Assembly (NCBI GenBank): GCA_021156225.1
Contig: JAJNBN010000014.1
Span: 1 to 19,372 of the forward strand
Origin: Verrucomicrobiota bacterium
Lineage (GTDB): Bacteria; Verrucomicrobiota; Verrucomicrobiia; Limisphaerales; JAEYXS01
DNA length: 19,372 bases
Direction: 5' to 3'
The position numbers and the translations under genes are program-made. Positions 1 through 7,564 of this stretch are shown piece after piece. The notes beneath the pieces were generated by a model that was given only the letters and a program-made list of their open reading frames with translations, ran no database searches and was not told the DNA's origin. Numbering within the stretch: the first letter of the stretch is position 1; every line of letters starts with the position of its first letter.

Positions 1-700
1 CACCATCCTGCGCCGTCTGCCGGCCGAGGTGGCCATGGATGCGATCACGATGGCGACGGCTTCGAGCCGGGATATCTCCACCTTTGCCGGTAATATCGAG
101 AAGCGGGCCATCGGACCTCTGGCTGCCATCGGCACCCGCAAGGGCTTGAGCAGCTATTCACTGACGACCTTCGGCAAACCGGCGCGGTTGACGAATTGCG
201 ATTGCGAACGCACGGCCGATCCGACGCTGCTGCAAACGTTGTTCACGCGGAACGATCCGGAGTTGCTCGAGAAGCTGGAGAGCAAGGACAAGTTCGGTGC
301 GTGGATCACGGAGCTGCGCAACCAGAACGCCGGACCGGAGGTGACGAAAGCTGCCGACGAGCTGCGCAAGACCCGGGCAACCCGGGAGAACTTGAAGAAG
401 CGCCGCCAGATGCATCTCGAAAAAGGCACCGCGACGGAAGTGCAACTCAAGCAGGTGGAGGCACAGATCGCCGCGACGGAAGAGAAAGAGAAGCAACTGG
501 TGGTGACGGCGAAACCGCCTGCCATCAATCAAGATGAGGTCATCACGGAGATTTATTTGCGCACAGTCAGCCGTTTCCCGACGACGGCAGAAATGAAGCT
601 GGCCAAGGAGGACTTGGCAGCGGCGAAAGACCCGGTGGATGGCGTGCGCGACGTCCTGTGGGCGATGCTGAATTCCCGCGAATTTTTGGTGAATCACTAA
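1..700 (+). CDS. DUF1553 (PSD1) domain protein, 3' part only
   Basis: The reading frame is open from the window edge (codons from position 2) and ends with TAA at 698-700, so only about the last 233 residues are visible. Recognisable DUF1553 C-terminal features are the 'FTRNDPELLEKL' stretch and the closing 'EIYLRTVSRFPTTAEM' to 'AMLNSREFLVNH' segment, which is where these large secreted PVC proteins normally end. Between them lies a charged, Lys/Glu/Gln-rich stretch of about 60 residues (roughly 115-175 of the visible part) that looks like a helical coiled-coil hairpin. The usual N-terminal cytochrome c and DUF1549 parts would lie upstream of the window. It is followed after 12 bases by a DUF1501 gene on the same strand, the standard pairing. 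The biochemical role of the family is not established; an exported, possibly redox-linked role is inferred from the family architecture. Confidence 0.85.
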   Translation, partial: TILRRLPAEVAMDAITMATASSRDISTFAGNIEKRAIGPLAAIGTRKGLSSYSLTTFGKPARLTNCDCERTADPTLLQTLFTRNDPELLEKLESKDKFGAWITELRNQNAGPEVTKAADELRKTRATRENLKKRRQMHLEKGTATEVQLKQVEAQIAATEEKEKQLVVTAKPPAINQDEVITEIYLRTVSRFPTTAEMKLAKEDLAAAKDPVDGVRDVLWAMLNSREFLVNH

Positions 701-712
701 AACGTAAATCTT

Positions 713-2011
713 ATGGCAAACCATTCTTACTGCGATGGCGTCAACCGCCGCGACTTCCTGCGGGTGGGTGCACTGGCCGGCATCGGCCTGAGCCTGCCGA
801 ATTTCCTGCAACTTCAAGCGCAGGGCGGCGTGGCTTCGTCGAAGGGCAAAGCGGCCATCTACGTGCGTCTCTCGGGCGGACCGAGCCACATGGATACGTT
901 TGATCTCAAGCCGAACGCGCCCGATACGCATCGCGGCGAGTTCAAGGAGATCGCCACGAATGTGCCGGGCGTGCGCATCAGCGAGCATTTGCCGAAGCTG
1001 GCGCAGTGCGCGGACAAGTACACCATCTTGCGCGGCGTCAGTCACACGCTCGCCGCTCACGAACTGGGCAGTTCCTACATGATGACGGGCAACCGTCCGA
1101 TCGCCTCGCTGCGGTATCCTTCTTACGGCGCGGTGGTCGCCCGCGAGATGAACGCGCCCGAGTATCTGCCGCCGTTCGTCGCCATTCCGAGCCAGGGCAA
1201 TTATGCCACGGGCTTCATGGGGCCGGAATTTGGGCCATTTGAGACAGGTTCCGCGCCAGTGGCGGGGCGTGCGCTTGAAGTGCGTGGGTTGGCCTTGCGC
1301 AATGGCGTGACGCTGGAAGACGTCGATCGCCGCCAGAATTTGGTGAAGCGTTATGACACGGCCTTCGGTGATTACGCCAAGGACGACAAGCTGCTCGCGG
1401 GCATGGACCAGTTCGGCCAGAAAGCTTACGAGATGATGCGCTCCGAGAAATCGCGCGAGGCGTTTGATCTGCGCAAGGAATCGGAGAACGTTACGAAGCT
1501 CTTCGGGACGGACTCTTTCTCCCAGAGCTGCCTGCTCGCGACGCGTCTGGTAGAATCGGGCGTGCGGTTCGTCACCGTCACCTTGGGCGGTTGGGATACG
1601 CATGATCAAAATTTCGCGAAATTGAAGGATAAGAATCTGCCGACATTGGATGCGGGCCTGTCGGGATTGTTCCTCACGCTCGCGGCGAAGGGTTTGCTGG
1701 ATACGACCTCGGTGTTCGTGACCGGCGAGTTCGGTCGCACGCCGAAGATCAATGATCGCGCCGGTCGTGATCACTATCCGCGCGCGATGTTCTGTCTGCT
1801 GGCCGGTGGCGGCATCCAGGGCGGACGCGTGATCGGTGAATCTGATGCGAAGGGCGAAGGCCCGAAGGACAAGGCCATCACACCGGATGACGTGGCGGCG
1901 ACGTACTACCACTCGCTCGGTATCAATCCGACGAAGGAATACAACACGCCCAGCGGCCGTCCCGTGATGATCGTGCGCAACGGCAAGGTGATGAACGAGT
2001 TGTTCGCCTGA
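713..2011 (+). CDS. DUF1501 family protein with Tat signal
   Basis: This is a complete 432-residue protein of the DUF1501 family, whose members are related to the sulfatase/alkaline-phosphatase fold and abundant in Planctomycetota and Verrucomicrobiota. The N-terminus has a twin-arginine signal (N-R-R-D-F-L at 11-16, then a hydrophobic stretch to about residue 30), so export in folded form is predicted. Typical family blocks are visible: 'RLSGGPSHMDTFDLKPN' soon after the signal, 'GGWDTHDQN' in the middle, 'TGEFGRTPKIN', and 'GRDHYPRAMF' followed by a Gly-rich 'AGGGIQGG' stretch near the C-terminus. The ATG at 713 is chosen because it places the Tat motif at the expected distance; no Shine-Dalgarno precedes it. 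It lies 12 bases after the DUF1553 gene and is probably co-transcribed with it. The substrate is unknown. Confidence 0.92.
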   Translation: MANHSYCDGVNRRDFLRVGALAGIGLSLPNFLQLQAQGGVASSKGKAAIYVRLSGGPSHMDTFDLKPNAPDTHRGEFKEIATNVPGVRISEHLPKLAQCADKYTILRGVSHTLAAHELGSSYMMTGNRPIASLRYPSYGAVVAREMNAPEYLPPFVAIPSQGNYATGFMGPEFGPFETGSAPVAGRALEVRGLALRNGVTLEDVDRRQNLVKRYDTAFGDYAKDDKLLAGMDQFGQKAYEMMRSEKSREAFDLRKESENVTKLFGTDSFSQSCLLATRLVESGVRFVTVTLGGWDTHDQNFAKLKDKNLPTLDAGLSGLFLTLAAKGLLDTTSVFVTGEFGRTPKINDRAGRDHYPRAMFCLLAGGGIQGGRVIGESDAKGEGPKDKAITPDDVAATYYHSLGINPTKEYNTPSGRPVMIVRNGKVMNELFA

Positions 2012-2031
2012 GCGGAGAAGAATTCAAATCA

Positions 2032-2063
2032 CCCCGGCATGGCGCGAGCGATGCCGGGGTTTT
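2032..2063 (+). terminator. Rho-independent terminator after the DUF1501 gene
   Basis: A perfect 9-bp G+C-rich stem (CCCCGGCAT at 2032-2040 and ATGCCGGGG at 2051-2059) has a 10-base loop and is followed by TTTT, then GC, then TTTT. It sits 20 bases after the stop codon of the DUF1501 gene. In the other direction it could weakly end transcription of the small gene at 2090-2260. Confidence 0.85.
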
Positions 2064-2089
2064 GCTTTTGGCGCCGTCGCAGCTATGAG

Positions 2090-2260
2090 CTACGTGCCTT
2101 TTTTATCTGCAAGCACAATCCAAAAAGCATGGATGATGCCGGGCAACCAGAAACAAATGGAGAGGGCGATGTTGATCCAGAGGTGCAGCGTTGCTCCAAC
2201 CTGCAAGGCAACCGCCACGGGTGGGAAGAAAATACAGAGGATCAGTTTGACGATTTTCAT
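2090..2260 (-). CDS. YqaE/Pmp3 family small membrane protein
   Basis: This 56-residue protein starts at the ATG whose complement is at 2258-2260. It has two hydrophobic helices separated by a short loop. The first contains the family signature 'CIFFPPVAVALQVG' and the second contains 'INIALSICFWLPGIIHAFWIV', closely matching the Pmp3/YqaE (UPF0057) pattern of PP followed later by PG-IHA. Family members are plasma-membrane proteolipids of about 50-60 residues, often linked to salt or envelope stress. A longer reading of 80 residues is possible, but the extra N-terminus does not look like family sequence and the normal length favours the inner ATG. It is divergent from the MFS gene across a spacer of about 165 bases in which I see no clear promoter. 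Confidence 0.8.
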   Translation of the reverse strand: MKIVKLILCIFFPPVAVALQVGATLHLWINIALSICFWLPGIIHAFWIVLADKKGT

Positions 2261-2425
2261 TTTTTGAGGAGTTAAAGAACAGGTTCGTGCCAGCCTGAAA
2301 TATTCAGCCGGTTTTAATTTATGGTGTCTCACTGTTCAAAGCAATCCATGAGGCGCGTGGAAAATCGTCCGTAGACAAGCGGTGAAATCTCCCTCGACAC
2401 GGCGTGCAGGTTTCCCACACTGCCG

Positions 2426-3781
2426 TTGCTGGAGATACCGCAACACGACTCCGGCGTAACACCTGTGGAACGCAACGCCAGCAGTTCATCCACCCCGGCT
2501 TTTCCGCCGGGTATTGGGAATATCTTTTCCTTCGCGGCTTTCAATGCCCTGTCGTTCCAGATTGTGCTGGCCAGCCCGATGATCCTTTATGCGAAGACGC
2601 TGGATGCCAGCGCCACCGTGCTCGGGATCATCGCGGGCATGATGCCGCTGCTAGTCATCTTTCAGATTCCTGCAGCCAAGCATGTTACCAGCGTGGGTTA
2701 TAAGAAATTCGTGCTGGGCGGCTGGTCTATCCGCGTCGTGTTCATCTTCCTGATGGCGCTGGTGCCCTTGACGGAGATTTTCTTGAGCAAAGAATCGCGC
2801 CTTTCGCTGATGCTCTTCCTGCTGTTCTTTTTCAATCTGTCACGGGGCATCTCCAGTTGCGGTTGGCTGCCATGGATCACCGCGCTGATCCCGGCTGAGA
2901 TCCGGGGCAAGTATCTGGCGCGCGAGGCCAGCATGGTGAACATCGCCAGCTTCATCACCATGATCATCGCGGCGGCGACCTTGGGTGGGAATCCACAAGG
3001 CTGGCAATTCGCCGCCATCATCGCCTTCAGCGCCGTTATGGGAGCGATCAGCCTGATCTTTCTCAAGCGCATTCCGGAAGTCAGCACCCCGGCGCAGATA
3101 TCCAGTTCCAACACGCCTGTGCCCTGGAAGGAGATCTCCAATTACCCGCCTTTCCGGAAATTGCTGCGCATGACGGTGGTCTGGTCCTTTGCCTATGGCG
3201 GCATGGGCACTTTTCCCATCGCTTATCTGAAAGTTATGGTCGGTATTCCGGAGGGGAAGATTCTTTTCATGACGGCGGCCATGTTCGTCGGAGGTCTATG
3301 CAGCTTGTGGCTGCTGGGAGCGCGGTTGGATCGTTTGGGGAGCAAGCCCGCCTTGGCCTTGGGACATCTGCTGTTCCTGCTGATCTTGACCGGCTGGTTC
3401 CTGTTGGCGACCAGCCTGCTGGCCTTCTCCATTCCCGTCGTCTTGTTTCTGATGTTTCTTACGGGCATGAGCGCCTCCATCATCGGTATGGCGACGACCC
3501 GGTTGGCCATGGCCGTGGTGCCGGAGATGGGCCGCTCCCACTTCTTCGCGCTCTATTCCGTAGCCGGCAGTTTATCGCTGGGCATTGCACCTGTCGTTTG
3601 GGGCGTGTTCATTGATGCCCTGCAGAGTTCGGAGACGATCTGGCACGGCATGGATATGAACCGTTATACTTGGTTCTTCGTGGCCGTCTTTGTGACCTTT
3701 CTGTTTTCGCTCAATCGTTGTCACAAATTAGAGGAACCCGCTGCGAGCAGCATGGAAGTTTTGCTGAAGGATATTGGCTAA
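2426..3781 (+). CDS. Major facilitator superfamily transporter
   Basis: This is an integral membrane protein of about 451 residues with roughly 12 hydrophobic segments in two halves, separated by a polar loop at about residues 215-245. The cytoplasmic loop 'IPAEIRGKYLARE' (about 155-167) is the MFS-type P-x-x-x-R-G-K/R motif, and a related basic loop (G-A-R-L-D-R-L-G-S-K-P) occurs at about 298-308 in the second half. The substrate cannot be told from sequence. The start is uncertain. The only start-like codon near the beginning of the open frame is TTG at 2426, a GTG follows at 2465, and the first in-frame ATG would fall inside the first membrane helix. The last 54 bases overlap the 3' end of the convergent membrane-protein gene. 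Confidence 0.85.
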   Translation: MLEIPQHDSGVTPVERNASSSSTPAFPPGIGNIFSFAAFNALSFQIVLASPMILYAKTLDASATVLGIIAGMMPLLVIFQIPAAKHVTSVGYKKFVLGGWSIRVVFIFLMALVPLTEIFLSKESRLSLMLFLLFFFNLSRGISSCGWLPWITALIPAEIRGKYLAREASMVNIASFITMIIAAATLGGNPQGWQFAAIIAFSAVMGAISLIFLKRIPEVSTPAQISSSNTPVPWKEISNYPPFRKLLRMTVVWSFAYGGMGTFPIAYLKVMVGIPEGKILFMTAAMFVGGLCSLWLLGARLDRLGSKPALALGHLLFLLILTGWFLLATSLLAFSIPVVLFLMFLTGMSASIIGMATTRLAMAVVPEMGRSHFFALYSVAGSLSLGIAPVVWGVFIDALQSSETIWHGMDMNRYTWFFVAVFVTFLFSLNRCHKLEEPAASSMEVLLKDIG

Positions 3782-4399
3782 GAGCGCGCCCATCCACACG
3801 AGGAGATAGGTCTGCGCGGGCAACCAGCTCTGCGGTTGGCTGTCATCCAAGCCGAACACATAGTTCACGTTGACTGGGATTTTCGGGTCGGACAGTTGTG
3901 CGCCAGCGGGCGGCAGGAAGTAATAACCCACGAGGCAGAGCATCCACGCCATGATGGTCCAGTTCAGAAAGGCGCGGCGATCATAGCCCAGCTTCGCCAC
4001 CAGATAGAGCAGCAGGAACGGCAGCCAGCCGTGGAAGAGCGAGAGTCCGCGCAGGAATAGGGACCTGTTCTCATCGAACATATACGCCGTCATCCCGGTG
4101 AACTTCACGCCAGTGAGCTGGATGACGAAATCAATCACCCACAACGCCTGCGGAATCAGGATGCCTACGGCGGGCATGGAGATAAGTAGCTTGTTCTCCG
4201 TCCAGATGCCGATGAGCGTCAGGAACAGCGCGACATCACAGAAATAGAGGACGTTTGTGGGGCCGTAGTGATACCAGTAAACCGGTATCAGCACGGCCAT
4301 GAAGATGGTGTAGGCGATCTTGAGCCAGAGCGGGATACGCTTTGCAGAGGTGAGCGGAACCTTAGTTCTGAACAACGATTCCTTGGTGTTCGTTTGCAT
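3728..4399 (-). CDS. Conserved six-helix membrane protein of unknown function
   Basis: This 223-residue protein has about six predicted membrane segments (roughly residues 25-42, 49-66, 71-95, 113-137, 144-162 and 196-212). The first loop is rich in aromatic residues and histidine (Y-W-Y-H-Y-G-P at 41-47), followed by an acidic residue in the second helix (C-D at 54-55). A periplasmic-looking stretch at about 163-195 contains P-P-A-G and Asp/Pro/Gln residues. I do not recognise a named family with confidence. The ATG at 4399 is preferred over an upstream TTG at 4432, since neither has a Shine-Dalgarno and the extra 11 residues are unremarkable. Its 3' end overlaps the 3' end of the MFS transporter gene by 54 bases, tail to tail. 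Confidence 0.8.
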   Translation of the reverse strand: MQTNTKESLFRTKVPLTSAKRIPLWLKIAYTIFMAVLIPVYWYHYGPTNVLYFCDVALFLTLIGIWTENKLLISMPAVGILIPQALWVIDFVIQLTGVKFTGMTAYMFDENRSLFLRGLSLFHGWLPFLLLYLVAKLGYDRRAFLNWTIMAWMLCLVGYYFLPPAGAQLSDPKIPVNVNYVFGLDDSQPQSWLPAQTYLLVWMGALLANILQQNFHAARSGFL

Positions 4400-4553
4400 G
4401 TTTACGTCGGGTTTGAACTTCGACGCAAACAACTACCCGCAAACGGTGCAGAACCGTTAATTGATAAAACAAACAGCTACATTGAAGAAACCGATGGAGG
4501 GTCGGATAACCGCGTGTCTTATGCCTAAGATAGGTTCAAGGGCATGAGATGTT

Positions 4554-4592
4554 CTCCCTCTCCTCTAACGAGGAGAGGGCCGGGGAGAGGAG
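4554..4592. repeat. Hairpin of a dispersed-repeat type
   Basis: A perfect 10-bp stem (CCCTCTCCTC at 4556-4565, GAGGAGAGGG at 4570-4579) with loop TAAC is followed by GCCGGGGAGAGGAG. The composition, an alternating C/T arm, its complement and then CCGGGG plus GAG, resembles the short intergenic palindromes that occur in many copies in some bacterial genomes. There is only one copy in this window, so the repeat status is an inference. It lies downstream of the isomerase-like gene and could also help end its transcript, but it has no T-run. Confidence 0.5.
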
Positions 4593-4626
4593 TGAGACTG
4601 CCTGAAGCGTTCGCAAAAATCAGCCC

Positions 4627-5544
4627 TCACGCCAACCATTCCTTCAACACCTTCAGATCCTTCTTCATGTGCCCCATCATCGTTTTCTGGTCGCCCATCT
4701 CATACTCATGATGTTGGGAGATTGGACCGTTGTAAGTCGTCTTTTTGAGATTATCGAAGAATATCTTGCTCACCAGTCCCTCGCCCAAGGGAGCCCATTC
4801 GGTCTTCGCGCCCTTGGCATCTTTTTTCCAGTTGAAGTCTTTGACGAACACGGCGGTGTAGAATGGCTCCATCAACTTCGCCTCGATAGGCCAGGACAAG
4901 CCGCCTTCGATGGTCGCGTGGCCGATGTCGAAGCACATGCCCATGTGTTTCGGATCTAGATCCTTGATCATGCTGTAAACATCCCAGATGGGAGCGCCCA
5001 CATAATCACGGCCGGAATGATTCTGGAACCCCGCTTGCAGACCAAGCGCCTTGCAGGCATCCGCGATGTCCTTCAACTGTGCCCCGATCTCTTTCAACTG
5101 GTCTGCAGGGTTCTTGTCCTTCGCATATTTCCAGAATCCCAAGCGGATGCGCTTGATGCCCAGCTTGGAGGCTGCGCGCAGGACGGTTTCCGCGTGGGGC
5201 GTCTGCATCGAGGTGATGGCCGTCGTCAGGATGTAGAGGTCCAGCTTCTGCTTGCGCATCACTTCGGCGAACTTCGGTAATTCATCGGCTGCCTTCTCAG
5301 GCTCAATCTGGCCTTTGGGCCGCACCGGACATTCGATGCCGTCCCAGCCCACCTCAGTCACGAAATCCGCCGTCTGTTGCGCGTTCAACTGCTGGAAGGG
5401 TTTCGAGAACGCGATGATGGGATACTTACCTTTGGTCGGGGTTTGCGCTCCCGTCAGACCGGCACCAGCGCTGAGCGCAGCGGCTGCCATGGCGGATTGA
5501 AACAAAAACTCACGACGCGAAAGAGGTGATTGCGGGCGGATCAT
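4627..5544 (-). CDS. Tat-exported sugar phosphate isomerase/epimerase-like TIM barrel
   Basis: This 305-residue protein of the xylose-isomerase-like TIM-barrel superfamily (AP endonuclease 2 superfamily) carries a twin-arginine signal: S-R-R-E-F at residues 9-13, then an Ala-rich hydrophobic region to about 33. Export to the periplasm is therefore predicted. Likely metal or active-site residues are visible in the usual places: Glu71 in 'WDGIE', His176 in 'FQNHSG', the D-I-G-H pair Asp206/His209, Asp236 in 'VKDFNW', and Glu280 in 'HHEYE'. Family members isomerise or epimerise free or modified sugars; the substrate here is unknown. The ATG at 5544 gives the Tat motif its normal position, and no Shine-Dalgarno is seen. 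It is divergent from the phosphatase gene, with about 107 bases between the starts. Confidence 0.88.
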   Translation of the reverse strand: MIRPQSPLSRREFLFQSAMAAAALSAGAGLTGAQTPTKGKYPIIAFSKPFQQLNAQQTADFVTEVGWDGIECPVRPKGQIEPEKAADELPKFAEVMRKQKLDLYILTTAITSMQTPHAETVLRAASKLGIKRIRLGFWKYAKDKNPADQLKEIGAQLKDIADACKALGLQAGFQNHSGRDYVGAPIWDVYSMIKDLDPKHMGMCFDIGHATIEGGLSWPIEAKLMEPFYTAVFVKDFNWKKDAKGAKTEWAPLGEGLVSKIFFDNLKKTTYNGPISQHHEYEMGDQKTMMGHMKKDLKVLKEWLA

Positions 5545-5651
5545 GGGAACAAGATTGGCGAGGCGTGGAATAAATTCAATGCTGCTTTCATCGTAGTGAT
5601 TTCCTTGAAGGATTTGCTGGCGGTTTGGAGGATGATTTTTTAGCCTCAGCC

Positions 5652-6125
5652 ATGCGCCTTTACTTCCTCCGACATGCCGATGCCTTGCCGGGCGCGGATG
5701 ACGCGGTGCGGCCGCTGTCTAAATTGGGCCAGCGTCAGTCCAAGGCCGTCGCCGATCTGTTGGTGAATGCCGGGATCGTCTTTGATGCTGCTTATACCAG
5801 TCCTCTCGTGCGCGCGCGGGAAACGGCGGAGATCGTCCTGCCGGTGACAAACCGGGATAAACGCCTCATTCTGGAACTCACCGACGCTTTGCTGAACGAA
5901 GAAAGAAACTTCCTGGGCTGGCTCAAACAGATACCGGACGGAAAGAACATCCTGCTCGTAGGTCATAATCCTTCCATTTCCAATCACATCAGCCGTCTCC
6001 TCAAATGGCCGGCAAACAGCACCTTTGACATGTCCAAAGGGATGCTGTGCAGCCTGCGCACTGACGATCGAGAGACCTACACTCTGAAGCTGCTCATCGG
6101 CCCGAAGCTGATGGGTGTGAAGTAA
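5652..6125 (+). CDS. sixA: SixA-type phosphohistidine phosphatase
   Basis: This 157-residue protein of the histidine phosphatase superfamily matches the size and layout of SixA, which removes phosphate from phosphohistidine in HPt domains and PTS proteins. The N-terminal 'LRHADA' motif supplies the nucleophile His8 beside Arg7. Arg54 in 'SPLVRARET', the acidic Glu75 region and the second histidine His105 in 'LLVGHNPSIS' complete the expected catalytic set. No signal peptide is present, so it is cytoplasmic. The ATG at 5652 puts the RHA motif at residues 7-9 as in homologues; an upstream in-frame TTG at 5625 would add nine atypical residues. A GGAGGA sequence lies about 20 bases upstream of the ATG, too far for normal use. 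The target protein is unknown. Confidence 0.88.
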   Translation: MRLYFLRHADALPGADDAVRPLSKLGQRQSKAVADLLVNAGIVFDAAYTSPLVRARETAEIVLPVTNRDKRLILELTDALLNEERNFLGWLKQIPDGKNILLVGHNPSISNHISRLLKWPANSTFDMSKGMLCSLRTDDRETYTLKLLIGPKLMGVK

Positions 6126-6130
6126 CACCC

Positions 6131-6155
6131 GTAGCCGCCGAGGTAACGAGGCGGA
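6131..6155. repeat. Short intergenic hairpin, possible dispersed element
   Basis: The 51-base gap between the phosphatase and the next gene contains CCGCC (6135-6139) and GGCGG (6150-6154) around a 10-base loop. Its loop and arm share the 8-mer TAACGAGG with the hairpin at 4554-4592. There is no T-run, so it is a poor terminator. Whether it belongs to a repeat family cannot be settled from one window. Confidence 0.35.
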
Positions 6156-6176
6156 ACTAACTTTCCTCACTTCGGC

Positions 6177-6509
6177 ATGAGCCCCAACAATTCCAAACTC
6201 GTCCTGCCCGCCTGTGCCGTAGCGTCGAGTTTCTTTGCGGTTGCGATCCTCCGTTATTCGATGGGCATGTTCTTCGCAGCGTTAGGGAAACAAACGGATG
6301 TGTTGCCCAATATCGTCAGATTCGCCTGGGGCATTCATGACTATCGCTGGCTAGTTCTGATTTTAGGAACGGTCGGTCTGATTGTCGCCTGTCGCCGGTC
6401 CAAGACCGAGGCCCAGGCAAACCTCATTAGCGGCTTCTACATGCTCGGCTGGTTCGCCCTCTGTTTCTTCGTCCAGTTCTGTCTGATCTACGGGTTGAAT
6501 ACTCGCTGA
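6177..6509 (+). CDS. Small membrane protein, unknown function
   Basis: This 110-residue protein has three predicted hydrophobic segments (about residues 8-35, 57-72 and 84-106). A basic cluster (C-R-R-S-K at 72-76) follows the second helix, and the C-terminus is short and polar. I see no motif of a known family. The ATG at 6177 is the first start in the frame after the phosphatase stop, without a Shine-Dalgarno. It lies 51 bases behind the phosphatase gene on the same strand and ends at a hairpin shared with the convergent deoxyhypusine synthase-like gene. Confidence 0.65.
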   Translation: MSPNNSKLVLPACAVASSFFAVAILRYSMGMFFAALGKQTDVLPNIVRFAWGIHDYRWLVLILGTVGLIVACRRSKTEAQANLISGFYMLGWFALCFFVQFCLIYGLNTR

Positions 6510-6511
6510 AA

Positions 6512-6550
6512 AGAAAAACGCCGAAGACCTTGCGGCCTTCGGCGTTGCTT
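6512..6550. terminator. Bidirectional Rho-independent terminator between convergent genes
   Basis: A perfect 10-bp stem (AACGCCGAAG at 6517-6526, CTTCGGCGTT at 6537-6546) has a 10-base loop. An A-rich run at 6509-6518 gives a strong T-run when read on the minus strand, so it serves the deoxyhypusine synthase-like gene best. The plus-strand tail (GTTGCTTG) is weaker but may still end the small membrane protein transcript. Confidence 0.85.
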
Positions 6551-6564
6551 GAAATCGGTTGATC

Positions 6565-7557
6565 TTAGTGGCCGAGGATGTAGGAGAACATCAGCGGCGC
6601 GACGATTGTCGCGTCGGATTCGATGATGTACTTCGGCGTATCGACGCCCAATTTGCCCCACGTGATTTTCTCATTCGGCACGGCGCCGGAGTAGGAGCCG
6701 TAGCTCGTGGTGGAATCGCTGATCTGGCAGAAGTAACCCCAGAGCGGCACATTTGTACGGCGCAAGTCCTGATGGAGCATCGGGACGACGCAGATCGGGA
6801 AATCACCGGCGATACCGCCACCGATCTGGAAGAAGCCGATGCTGCCGCCTTTGCCGATCTTCTTGGAATTCTTCGTGTACCATTCTGCGAGTTCCATCAT
6901 GTACTCGATGCCCGTGCGGACGGTGTGCACCTTCTTCACATCACCGCTGATGACGTGGCCGGCATACATGTTGCCCAGCGTGGCGTCTTCCCAGCCGGGG
7001 ACGAACATCGGCAGGTTCTTCTCGCACGCGGCGAGGAGCCAGGAGTTCTTCGGGTCGATCTGGTAGGACTTCTTGAGCTTGCCGGTGCGGAGCACCTTGT
7101 ACATGAACTCGTGCGGGAAATAGCGTTCGCCCTTCTGATCGGCGGCCACCCATTCCGCGAGCACTTCGTTCTCGATGCGGCGCATGGCTTCCATCTCCGG
7201 GATGCACGTGTCCGTCACGCGGTTCATGTGCTTCTTCAGGAGCTTGACCTCGTCCTTCGGGGTGAGGTCGCGGTAGTTCGGCACGCGTTCGTAGAAATCA
7301 TGGGCCACGAGATTGAAGATATCTTCCTCGAGGTTCGCACCGGTGCAGCAGATGGCATGGACCTTGTCCTTGCGGATCATCTCGGCGAGCGAGATGCCCA
7401 GCTCGGCGGTGGACATGGCGCCCGCGAGTGTGACGAACATCTTGCCACCCGCATCCAGGTGCGCTTCGTAGCCTTCGGCGGCATCCACCAACGCGGCGGC
7501 GTTGAAGTGCCGGTAATTATGCTTAATGAACTTACTGATCGGACCCTTTTTCTTCAT
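6565..7557 (-). CDS. Deoxyhypusine synthase family protein
   Basis: This 330-residue protein belongs to the deoxyhypusine synthase (DHS) family. In eukaryotes and archaea the enzyme transfers the aminobutyl group of spermidine to a lysine of eIF5A/aIF5A, using NAD and a covalent enzyme-imine lysine. Visible family blocks are 'MFVTLAGAMSTAELG' near residue 40, 'CCTGANLEEDIFN' in the first third, 'GGGIAGDFP' in the nucleotide-binding C-terminal half, and the catalytic-lysine block 'EKITWGKL' with Lys302. Because that lysine is kept, catalysis is likely. Bacteria have no eIF5A, and some bacterial DHS relatives work in polyamine synthesis such as homospermidine formation, which would be the default guess here. 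The ATG at 7557 gives full family length. No signal peptide is seen. Confidence 0.88.
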   Translation of the reverse strand: MKKKGPISKFIKHNYRHFNAAALVDAAEGYEAHLDAGGKMFVTLAGAMSTAELGISLAEMIRKDKVHAICCTGANLEEDIFNLVAHDFYERVPNYRDLTPKDEVKLLKKHMNRVTDTCIPEMEAMRRIENEVLAEWVAADQKGERYFPHEFMYKVLRTGKLKKSYQIDPKNSWLLAACEKNLPMFVPGWEDATLGNMYAGHVISGDVKKVHTVRTGIEYMMELAEWYTKNSKKIGKGGSIGFFQIGGGIAGDFPICVVPMLHQDLRRTNVPLWGYFCQISDSTTSYGSYSGAVPNEKITWGKLGVDTPKYIIESDATIVAPLMFSYILGH

Positions 7558-7564
7558 GCGGCGA

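Noticed and set aside
158..1912. A 584-codon open frame on the minus strand opposite the DUF1553 and DUF1501 genes
   Set aside because: It spans two well-recognised genes in antisense, is rich in Arg and His as expected from reverse-complemented G+C-biased codons, and shows no domain.
4442..4458. Inverted repeat AACGGT-5-ACCGTT upstream of the six-helix membrane protein gene
   Set aside because: The arms are only 6 bp, no regulator gene is nearby, and no matching second site occurs in the window, so an operator call is not supported.
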